From Agromyces fucosus (GTDB lineage Bacteria > Actinomycetota > Actinomycetes > Actinomycetales > Microbacteriaceae), in contig NZ_SDPO01000002.1 in assembly GCF_004134865.1 (NCBI RefSeq), positions 620,001-684,000 of the forward strand: a stretch of DNA of 64,000 nucleotides, given 5' to 3'. The position numbers and the translations under genes were made by a program. The notes below the pieces were generated by a model. That model ran no database searches. It saw only the letters and a list, made by a program, of their open reading frames with translations, and was not told the origin of the DNA. Of the stretch, positions 57,678-64,000 are shown one piece after another (the stretch's first letter is position 1; each line of letters begins with the position of its first letter).

Positions 57678-57736
57678 GTCACTCCCGGCGGGGAGTACCA
57701 TGACTCACGCGTTCGCTGACGCACGGAGGGGGCTCG

Positions 57737-59179
57737 ATGCGCGCACAGCCGATTGGTCGACTCGGCCGAGTCGACCGCCGGTCGTGGCTCGGCAAGGTCC
57801 GGGACGCCGTCGACTCCCTCGTCAAGCACTCGCCGTCGCGATTCGCGATCCTCATCTTCGCGTCGCTCATCGTGCTCTTCACGGTGCTGTTCTCGCTGCC
57901 GATCGCGAGTGCCGACCGACAGGTCACGCCACTCCACGACGCGGTGTTCACGGCGGTCTCCGTCATCTGCGTCACCGGCCTCGCGACCGTCGACATGGCG
58001 ACGCACTGGTCGCCGTTCGGCAACACCCTCGTCTTCATCGGTGTGAACATCGGCGGCGTCGGCGTGCTGACGCTCGCGTCGATCCTCGGCCTCGTGATCT
58101 CGCGCCGCCTCGGGCTGCGGGCGAAGCTCATCGCGGCGAGCGACTCGAACCCCTCGCGCATCCATGTCGGCCCCGTGTCGGAGCGCCAGGCGATTCGCCT
58201 CGGCGAGGTCGGCGGGCTCCTCGCGACGGTCGCGATCAGCGCCCTCGTCATCGAGGTGACGATCGCCATCGGCATGATCCCGAGCATGCTCGCGGCCGGA
58301 TACGACGCCTGGCACTCGTTCTGGTACAGCTTCTACTACTCGGCGATGGCGTTCACGAACACGGGGTTCAGCCCGAACCCGGGCGGCCTCGAGCCGCTCG
58401 TCGGCGACTACTGGTTCCAGTCGCTGCTCATGCTCGGCGTGTTCCTCGGCAGCCTCGGTTTCCCCGTCATCTTCGCGCTGGCCCGGGCCTGGCGGCATCC
58501 GCATCGCTGGAGCGTGCACGTCAAGCTGACGCTCACGACGACCACGATCCTCTTCGTCGCCGGTGCCGCGATGTTCCTGCTGCTCGAGTACGGCAATCCG
58601 AAGACGTACGGCCAGCTCGACGCCGGCCCGACGGTCTTCCAGTCGTTCTTCATGTCGATGATGACGAGGTCGGGCGGGTTCTCGACGATCGACATGCACG
58701 ACCTCAACGGCTCGAGCCTGCTCGTCTCCGACATGCTCATGTTCATCGGTGGCGGCTCGGCATCGACCGCCGGCGGCATCAAGGTCACGACCCTCGCCGT
58801 GCTGTTCCTCGCCGCATTCGCCGAGGCGCGCGGTGCGCCCTCGATGGAGGCGTTCGGCCGTCGCATCCCGCGCGACATGCTGCGCCTGTCGGTGAGCGTC
58901 GTGCTGTGGGGCGCGACCATCGTCGCCGTCTCGTCGATCGCCATCCTGCAGATCACGAAGCAGCCGTTCGACTACGTGCTCTTCGACGTGATCTCGGCGT
59001 TCGCCACGTGCGGCCTGTCGACGGGGCTCACCGCCGAACTGCCGCCCGAGGGCGTCTACGTCATGGCCCTCACGATGTTCATGGGGCGGGTTGGTACAGT
59101 GACACTCGCCGCGGCCCTGGCGGCGAGCCAGCGCCGGCAGTTGTTCAAGCGTCCGGAAGAGAGGCCCATCGTTGGTTGA
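57737..59179 (+). CDS. ktrB: Potassium uptake channel subunit, TrkH/KtrB family
   Basis: 480-residue membrane protein with four M1-P-M2 repeats. Pore loops VSVICVTGLATVD, AMAFTNTGFSPNPGG, TRSGGFSTIDM and SAFATCGLSTGL each carry the selectivity Gly. Works with the cytoplasmic RCK subunit encoded next, overlapping by 8 nt. GTG/ATG region: ATG 57737 follows a GGAGGGGG Shine-Dalgarno. Confidence 0.94.
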   Translation: MRAQPIGRLGRVDRRSWLGKVRDAVDSLVKHSPSRFAILIFASLIVLFTVLFSLPIASADRQVTPLHDAVFTAVSVICVTGLATVDMATHWSPFGNTLVFIGVNIGGVGVLTLASILGLVISRRLGLRAKLIAASDSNPSRIHVGPVSERQAIRLGEVGGLLATVAISALVIEVTIAIGMIPSMLAAGYDAWHSFWYSFYYSAMAFTNTGFSPNPGGLEPLVGDYWFQSLLMLGVFLGSLGFPVIFALARAWRHPHRWSVHVKLTLTTTTILFVAGAAMFLLLEYGNPKTYGQLDAGPTVFQSFFMSMMTRSGGFSTIDMHDLNGSSLLVSDMLMFIGGGSASTAGGIKVTTLAVLFLAAFAEARGAPSMEAFGRRIPRDMLRLSVSVVLWGATIVAVSSIAILQITKQPFDYVLFDVISAFATCGLSTGLTAELPPEGVYVMALTMFMGRVGTVTLAAALAASQRRQLFKRPEERPIVG

Positions 59180-59840
59180 TCGAATCAGGCACGACGCCCC
59201 GGTGCTCGTGATCGGCCTCGGCCGCTTCGGAGCCGCGACCGCGGGTCAGCTCGACCGGCTCGGCCGCGAGGTGCTCGCCGTCGACGAGAACGAGGGGCTC
59301 GTGCAGAAGTGGTCGGAACGGGTGACCCACGCGGTCGTCGCCGACGCGAAGTCGATCGATGCGCTGAAGCAGATCGGCGCGCAGGACTTCTCGATCGCGG
59401 TCTGCGCGGTGGGCTCCTCCATCGAGGCATCCGTGCTCATCACGGCCAACCTCGTCGACCTGAAGATCCCGCAGATCTGGGCGAAGGCGATCTCGGCCTC
59501 GCACGGCAAGATCCTGCAGCGCATCGGCGCCAACCACGTCATCTATCCCGAGCGCGAGGCCGGTGAGCGCACCGCGCACCTCGTGAGCGGTCGCATGCTC
59601 GACTTCATCGAGTTCGACGACGACTTCGCCCTCGTCAAGATGTACCCGCCCAAGCCGATCCGCGGCAAGAACCTCACCGAGTCGGGTGTGCGGTCGAAGT
59701 ACCGGGTGACGGTCGTCGGCGTGAAGAGCCCCGGCAAGCCCTTCACCTACGCGACCGAGCACACCGTGGTCTCGAACCACGACCTCATCATCGTGTCGGG
59801 CACCGAGAGCGACATCGAGCGGTTCGCGGCGCTCGAGTAG
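59172..59840 (+). CDS. ktrA: Potassium channel regulatory subunit, TrkA/KtrA family
   Basis: 222 residues. RCK_N Rossmann domain LVIGLGRFGAATAGQLDRLGREVLAVDE with nucleotide-binding GxGxxG, then VADAKSIDALKQIGAQDF; C-terminal RCK_C domain (about 140-218; GKNLTESGVRSKYRVTVVGVK), the usual c-di-AMP-binding part. The start codon is TTG with AGAGG 7 nt upstream, overlapping ktrB; the rare start may set the subunit ratio. Confidence 0.93.
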   Translation: MVDRIRHDAPVLVIGLGRFGAATAGQLDRLGREVLAVDENEGLVQKWSERVTHAVVADAKSIDALKQIGAQDFSIAVCAVGSSIEASVLITANLVDLKIPQIWAKAISASHGKILQRIGANHVIYPEREAGERTAHLVSGRMLDFIEFDDDFALVKMYPPKPIRGKNLTESGVRSKYRVTVVGVKSPGKPFTYATEHTVVSNHDLIIVSGTESDIERFAALE

Positions 59841-59843
59841 CGC

Positions 59844-60239
59844 TCAGCCGACGAACATCAGCACCACGCCGATGACGGCCGAGGCCGCGGCGATGCCGAT
59901 GAACACGAAGCCGAGGATGCGGATCACCCGACGACCGGGCGGCGGCTCGTGGAGCCGCAGGCGGTAGGGTTCCCGCTCCTTGTAGAACGCGGGCTCCTCC
60001 TCGGGGCGGGTGACGTGTGCGCGCTCGTCGGCGCTGAGCACGCGCGACTGGAATCCGTCGTCGGTGAACCACCGCACGATGCTGCCGCCCTCGCCGTCGA
60101 TCACGACCGCCTCGGTGCGCAGCCAGCGGCCGTCGGCGACCCGGATGAGGAGTGCGAGCAACAGGCACGTGAGCCCCACGGCGAGCGCGAACCATCCGAT
60201 CACCTCGGTGATGACCGAGATGGTGTCCGCCGCGTTCAT
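59844..60239 (-). CDS. Two-helix membrane protein of unknown function
   Basis: 131 residues: a helix at about 9-32, a ~60-residue exposed domain (LRTEAVVIDGEGGSIVRWFTDDGFQSRVLSADE, resembling DUF3592-type proteins), and a C-terminal helix at about 108-130. ATG 60239 is fixed by the TACGTT box 6 nt upstream; a longer ATG at 60278 has no signal. Converges on ktrA with 3 nt between stops. Confidence 0.75.
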   Translation of the reverse strand: MNAADTISVITEVIGWFALAVGLTCLLLALLIRVADGRWLRTEAVVIDGEGGSIVRWFTDDGFQSRVLSADERAHVTRPEEEPAFYKEREPYRLRLHEPPPGRRVIRILGFVFIGIAAASAVIGVVLMFVG

Positions 60240-60245
60240 GTGCCA

Positions 60246-60251
60246 AACGTA
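60246..60251 (-). promoter_or_regulatory. -10 box of the two-helix membrane protein gene (leaderless type)
   Basis: TACGTT on the minus strand, 6 nt before ATG 60239. Confidence 0.45.
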
Positions 60252-60438
60252 TCGCTCCGCGGGCGGCGTCGACGCCATGTGAGCGCGGCATTCGGATCGG
60301 CCGGCGGGGCGTTAGGGGTCCGTGAGGATCGGCGCCGAGGCATCCGCTCGGGTGTTGCATCGTCTCTGCCGGTCGAGCCCGTCGAACCGGCCCGCCAGCC
60401 GCGCCCGCGGCTCGCGCCATCCTGAATCTGGAGTCCTC

Positions 60439-60522
60439 GTGCTCGACGTCGTCTACCTTCTCGGCATCATCGCCGTGTTCGTACTCGTCGGCCTCATCGC
60501 CAGGGGGGTCGAGAAGCTGTGA
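60439..60522 (+). CDS. Membrane micropeptide upstream of kdpF
   Basis: 27 residues with GTG start and GGAG 5 nt upstream: one membrane helix ([16 protein letters not shown]) ending in RGVEKL. It overlaps the kdpF start by 4 nt (GTGA). It differs from KdpF proper, which comes next, and is probably a second small subunit or assembly factor of the Kdp complex. The 160 bp before it show no clear KdpE site. Confidence 0.7.
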   Translation: MLDVVYLLGIIAVFVLVGLIARGVEKL

Positions 60523-60608
60523 TCTTCTTCGAGCTCCTCGCTGCCGCGTTGGGTGTCGCCGCCGTGGTGTACCTCGTGTACGCCCTCGTGAAACCCGAGC
60601 GGTTCTGA
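60519..60608 (+). CDS. kdpF: Potassium-transporting ATPase subunit KdpF
   Basis: 29-residue single-helix peptide ending in the KdpF hallmark [12 protein letters not shown]. It stabilises the KdpABC complex in the membrane. GTG start overlaps the preceding micropeptide stop; its own TGA shares the A with the kdpA ATG. Confidence 0.88.
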   Translation: MIFFELLAAALGVAAVVYLVYALVKPERF

Positions 60609-62281
60609 TGGCCGTGCTGTTCGCCGTCCTGCAGGCGGCCACCCTCGCCCTCATCCTCGCCCTCGTCTACCGCCCGCTCGGCGACTACATGGCGCGCCTC
60701 TACACGAGCGATCGGGACTGGAGGTTCGAGCGCAGCCTCTACCGCCTCATCGGCGTCGACCCCCGCTCCGAGCAGTCGTGGCCCGCCTACCTCCGCGGCG
60801 TGCTCGCCTTCTCGGTCGTCGGCGTGCTCTTCGTCTACGTGCTGCAGCGCGCCCAGGCGGTGCTGCCGTACTCGCTCGGCCTCCCGGCCGTGCCCGAGGG
60901 GTTGTCGTTCAACACCGCCGCGTCCTTCGTGGCGAACACCAACTGGCAGTCGTACTCCCCCGAGCTCACGATGGGCTACACCGTGCAGCTCGCGGGCCTC
61001 GCGGTGCAGAACTTCGTCTCGGCCGCCGTCGGCATCGCCGTCGCCGTGGCGCTCGTGCGCGGCTTCGCCAGGCGCGGCTCGGGCACGATCGGCAACTTCT
61101 GGGTCGACCTGTTCCGTGGCTCGTTCCGCCTGCTGCTGCCGCTCTCGGTCATCGGCGCGATCGTGCTGATGATCGGCGGCGTCGTGCAGAACGTCAACGG
61201 ATTCACCGAGATCACGACGCTCGCCGGCAACTCCCAGAGCCTGCCGGGCGGCCCGGTCGCCTCGCAGGAGGTCATCAAGCTGCTCGGCACGAACGGCGGC
61301 GGGTTCTTCAACGTGAACTCCGCTCATCCGTTCGAGAACCCGACCGCATGGACGAGCCTCTTCCAGAACGTGCTCATGCTCGCGATCCCGTTCGCCCTGC
61401 CCCGAACCTTCGGCAGGATGGTCGGCTCGAACAAGCAGGGGTACGCGATCCTCGCGGTCATGGCGACGCTCTACGTCGTCTCGCTCGCGGCGCTCAGCGC
61501 GCTCGAGGCGGGCGGCAACGGCACCGCACCCGAGCTCGCCGGCGGCGCGCTCGAGGGCAAGGAGGCGCGCTTCGGCATCTTCGGCTCGACGCTGTTCGGC
61601 ACGACGTCGACGCTCACCTCGACCGGCGCCGTGAACTCGATGCACGACTCCTTCACCGCGATCGGCGGCATGATGCCGATGCTCAACATGATGCTCGGCG
61701 AGGTCGCTCCCGGCGGCGTCGGCTCGGGCCTCTACGGCATGCTCGTGCTCGCGATCATCGCGGTGTTCATCGCGGGCCTCCTCGTGGGTCGCACGCCCGA
61801 GTACCTCGGAAAGAAGATCGGGCCGCGTGAGATCAAGCTCGCGAGCCTCTACATCCTCGTCACGCCGACTCTCGTGCTCGTGGGCACCGCCCTGTCGTTC
61901 GCGATCCCCGCGATCCGTGCCGATGTCGAGTCGGTCTCCATCTGGAACCCCGGCATCCACGGCATGAGCGAGGTGCTCTACGCGTTCACGAGCGCGTCGA
62001 ACAACAACGGTTCGGCGTTCGCGGGGCTCACCGCGAACACGCCCTGGTTCAACACGGCGCTCGGCGTCGCGATGCTGCTCGGCCGGTTCATCCCGATCGT
62101 GCTCGTGCTCGCCCTCGCCGGCTCGCTCGCGGCGCAGGACCGAGTACCCGCCACCGCAGGCACCCTGCCCACCCACCGGCCGCAGTTCGTCGGCCTCCTC
62201 GTGGGCGTCACGGTCATCGTGACCGCGCTCACCTACTTCCCCGTTCTCACGCTGGGTCCCCTGGCTGAAGGGCTGAACTGA
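60608..62281 (+). CDS. kdpA: Potassium-transporting ATPase subunit KdpA
   Basis: Ion-selective channel-like subunit of the high-affinity Kdp pump, 557 residues, ten helices. Selectivity loops include [37 protein letters not shown] and [15 protein letters not shown]. Full family length. One nt separates its stop from the kdpB start codon. Confidence 0.97.
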   Translation: MAVLFAVLQAATLALILALVYRPLGDYMARLYTSDRDWRFERSLYRLIGVDPRSEQSWPAYLRGVLAFSVVGVLFVYVLQRAQAVLPYSLGLPAVPEGLSFNTAASFVANTNWQSYSPELTMGYTVQLAGLAVQNFVSAAVGIAVAVALVRGFARRGSGTIGNFWVDLFRGSFRLLLPLSVIGAIVLMIGGVVQNVNGFTEITTLAGNSQSLPGGPVASQEVIKLLGTNGGGFFNVNSAHPFENPTAWTSLFQNVLMLAIPFALPRTFGRMVGSNKQGYAILAVMATLYVVSLAALSALEAGGNGTAPELAGGALEGKEARFGIFGSTLFGTTSTLTSTGAVNSMHDSFTAIGGMMPMLNMMLGEVAPGGVGSGLYGMLVLAIIAVFIAGLLVGRTPEYLGKKIGPREIKLASLYILVTPTLVLVGTALSFAIPAIRADVESVSIWNPGIHGMSEVLYAFTSASNNNGSAFAGLTANTPWFNTALGVAMLLGRFIPIVLVLALAGSLAAQDRVPATAGTLPTHRPQFVGLLVGVTVIVTALTYFPVLTLGPLAEGLN

Positions 62282-62282
62282 C

Positions 62283-64000
62283 ATGTCCACCGTCTCCACC
62301 GGCACCGCCCCTGACGCCGTGGCGGAGCACACGCCCCGCCAGATGGGCTCCCCCTCGAAACGCCCCGCCGGCGCCTTCGGACCGGCGCAGATCATGCAGG
62401 CGCTGCCCGGCGCGTTCCGCAAGCTCGACCCGAGGCAGATGTGGCGCAACCCCGTCATGTTCCTCGTCGAGGTCGGCGCCGCGCTCACGACCGTGCTCGC
62501 GATCGCCGAGCCGTTCGTCGGCGGCCCCGGCACGTCGGGCGGCACCGCTGTGCCGCTGACCTTCACCTGGGCGATCGCCGTCTGGCTCTGGCTCACCGTG
62601 CTCTTCGCGAACCTCGCGGAGTCGGTCGCCGAGGGCCGCGGCAAGGCGCAGGCCGACACGCTGCGGCAGACCCGCACGTCGACGATCGCCCGCCGCGTCA
62701 CGGCGTACGACGAGGTGACGGATGCCGCAGCTTCGCGCGCCTCGATCGTCGAGGTCCCCTCGGGCGACCTCCGGCTCGGCGACGTCGTCGTCGTGACCGC
62801 GGGCGAATCGATCCCGGGCGACGGCGACATCATCCACGGCATCGCCTCGGTCGACGAGTCGGCGATCACGGGCGAGTCGGCCCCGGTCGTGCGGGAGTCG
62901 GGCGGCGACCGCTCGGCGGTCACGGGCGGCACCCGCGTGCTCTCCGACCGCATCGTGGTGCGCATCACCTCGAAGCCCGGTGAGACCTTCGTCGACCGCA
63001 TGATCGCGCTCGTCGAGGGCGCCTCGCGTCAGAAGACGCCGAACGAGATCGCACTGAACATCCTGCTCGCGAGCCTCTCGATCATCTTCGTGATCGTCAC
63101 GCTCACCCTCAACCCGATCGCCTCCTACGCAGCAGCGCCGGTCTCGATCCCGGTGCTCATCGCCCTGCTCGTCTGCCTCATCCCGACGACGATCGGCGCC
63201 CTGCTCTCGGCCATCGGCATCGCCGGCATAGACCGGCTCGTGCAGCGCAACGTGCTCGCGATGTCGGGCCGCGCGGTCGAGGCCGCGGGAGACGTCACGA
63301 CGCTGCTCCTCGACAAGACCGGCACCATCACCTACGGCAATCGCCGCGCGAGCGAGTTCGTGCCGATGCCGGGTGTCGAGGCCTCGGAGCTTGAGCGGGC
63401 TGCCGCCCTCTCGTCGCTCGCAGACCCGACCCCCGAGGGGTCGTCGATCGTCGAGCTGGCGGCGGAGCGCGGCATCCGCTTCGACCCTTCGACGGGCTCG
63501 GAGAACGGGGTGGACGGCGAGGTCGTGCCGTTCACGGCGCAGACCCGCATGTCGGGACTCGACCTGTCCGACGGCTCCAGCATCCGCAAGGGCGCCGGCT
63601 CGGCGGTCATCGCGTGGGTCGAGGCATCCGGTCGCATCGCCTCGTCGGCCTTCGACGAGCTCGAGCAGCGCGTCGAGGCGATCTCGAACAGCGGCGGCAC
63701 GCCGCTCGTCGTCGCCGCGAAGGACGCGGAGGGCGCGGCGCGCCTGCTCGGCGTCGTGCACCTGAAGGACGTCGTGAAGGACGGCCTCACCGAGCGCTTC
63801 GCCGAGCTTCGGGCGATGGGTATTCGCACGGTGATGATCACGGGCGACAACCCGCTCACCGCGAAGGCGATCGCGGCCGAGGCGGGCGTCGACGACTACC
63901 TCGCCGAGGCCACCCCCGAAGACAAGATGGCGCTCATCAAGCGCGAGCAGGCGGGCGGCAACCTCGTCGCCATGACCGGCGACGGCACGAACGACGCCCC
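62283..64000 (+). CDS. kdpB: Potassium-transporting ATPase subunit KdpB, C-terminus cut by window edge
   Basis: P-type ATPase catalytic subunit; the first 572 residues are present. Actuator motif SAITGESAPV, phosphorylation motif LLDKTGTITYGN (Asp344), nucleotide domain FTAQTRMSGLDL and KGAGSAV, hinge MITGDNPLTAKAIAAEAGVDD, ending in MTGDGTNDAP. About 120 residues, and kdpC, lie beyond the edge. A 30-residue N-terminal extension precedes the first helix. Confidence 0.97.
   Translation, partial: MSTVSTGTAPDAVAEHTPRQMGSPSKRPAGAFGPAQIMQALPGAFRKLDPRQMWRNPVMFLVEVGAALTTVLAIAEPFVGGPGTSGGTAVPLTFTWAIAVWLWLTVLFANLAESVAEGRGKAQADTLRQTRTSTIARRVTAYDEVTDAAASRASIVEVPSGDLRLGDVVVVTAGESIPGDGDIIHGIASVDESAITGESAPVVRESGGDRSAVTGGTRVLSDRIVVRITSKPGETFVDRMIALVEGASRQKTPNEIALNILLASLSIIFVIVTLTLNPIASYAAAPVSIPVLIALLVCLIPTTIGALLSAIGIAGIDRLVQRNVLAMSGRAVEAAGDVTTLLLDKTGTITYGNRRASEFVPMPGVEASELERAAALSSLADPTPEGSSIVELAAERGIRFDPSTGSENGVDGEVVPFTAQTRMSGLDLSDGSSIRKGAGSAVIAWVEASGRIASSAFDELEQRVEAISNSGGTPLVVAAKDAEGAARLLGVVHLKDVVKDGLTERFAELRAMGIRTVMITGDNPLTAKAIAAEAGVDDYLAEATPEDKMALIKREQAGGNLVAMTGDGTNDA

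Noticed and set aside
60279..60438. KdpE operator or K+-responsive riboswitch ahead of kdp
   Set aside because: No T-rich KdpE-like site or structured leader is recognisable in these 160 bp.
63485..63510. Sequence CCTTCGACGGGCTCGG in kdpB resembling the repeat core found in menD
   Set aside because: No partner arm is present and the KdpB length here matches the family, so chance similarity is more likely.

Overview
The window is high-GC (roughly 70%) actinobacterial chromosome. Gene content, the actinobacteria-specific small ribosomal protein bS22, the chorismate-type menaquinone pathway, class II (Ccs/Res) cytochrome c maturation and the recurrent GGCATCCG/CGGATGCC word all suit a Microbacteriaceae member (Agromyces-like). 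This placement is an inference from protein style; no search was run. No long stretch is empty: the largest gaps are 210-285 bp and each is described. I see no CRISPR array, phage, insertion sequence or rRNA.

Layout. 1-7 kb: edge-truncated M23 peptidase, inositol-phosphatase-like enzyme, tRNA-Tyr, a small membrane protein paired with a PH-domain membrane protein, a LacI regulator behind a tandem repeat, YajQ, and an orphan AbiEi/PD-(D/E)XK-like protein. 7-9.5 kb: alpha/beta hydrolase and a two-gene HTTM operon. 9.4-17.6 kb: a complete Tad/Flp pilus locus read leftward (flp, TadE, TadG-like, CpaB, TadZ, TadA, TadB, TadC) with its prepilin peptidase upstream; an array of GTACCCC/GGGGTAC half-sites separates the peptidase from flp. 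17.7-30.6 kb: FprA, a polyprenyl diphosphate synthase and almost the whole menaquinone pathway (menG, menF, menD, menA, menE, menB, menC), interleaved with PPK2 and small membrane proteins.

30.7-42.5 kb looks like an accessory block: a MarR-controlled monooxygenase/NmrA pair, a MerR-controlled MFS pump, and two divergent secreted starch enzymes (a 2019-residue amylase-pullulanase and an alpha-amylase with tandem C-terminal modules) sharing a LacI-type operator. 42.6-47.4 kb: CcsB, ResB, CcdA, ResA and a histidine phosphatase, which belong functionally with the menaquinone genes. 47.4-53.7 kb: AspRS and an arylsulfatase-HAD-SulP operon. 53.9-64 kb: Rieske/FAD oxidoreductase, glutaredoxin, bS22, GNAT, DUF1772 and ArsR-type genes, then potassium uptake: KtrB-KtrA and the start of a kdp operon with two micropeptide genes, KdpA and an edge-truncated KdpB.

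Two genome-wide habits show up. At least 18 genes have a TANNNT -10 box only 6-8 nt before the start codon and no Shine-Dalgarno, the signature of leaderless mRNAs; this was used to choose starts. Intergenic hairpins of a GGTCTCGATACG...CTACTCGACC family sit just beyond stop codons, and a relative of another such repeat appears to have entered the menD reading frame.
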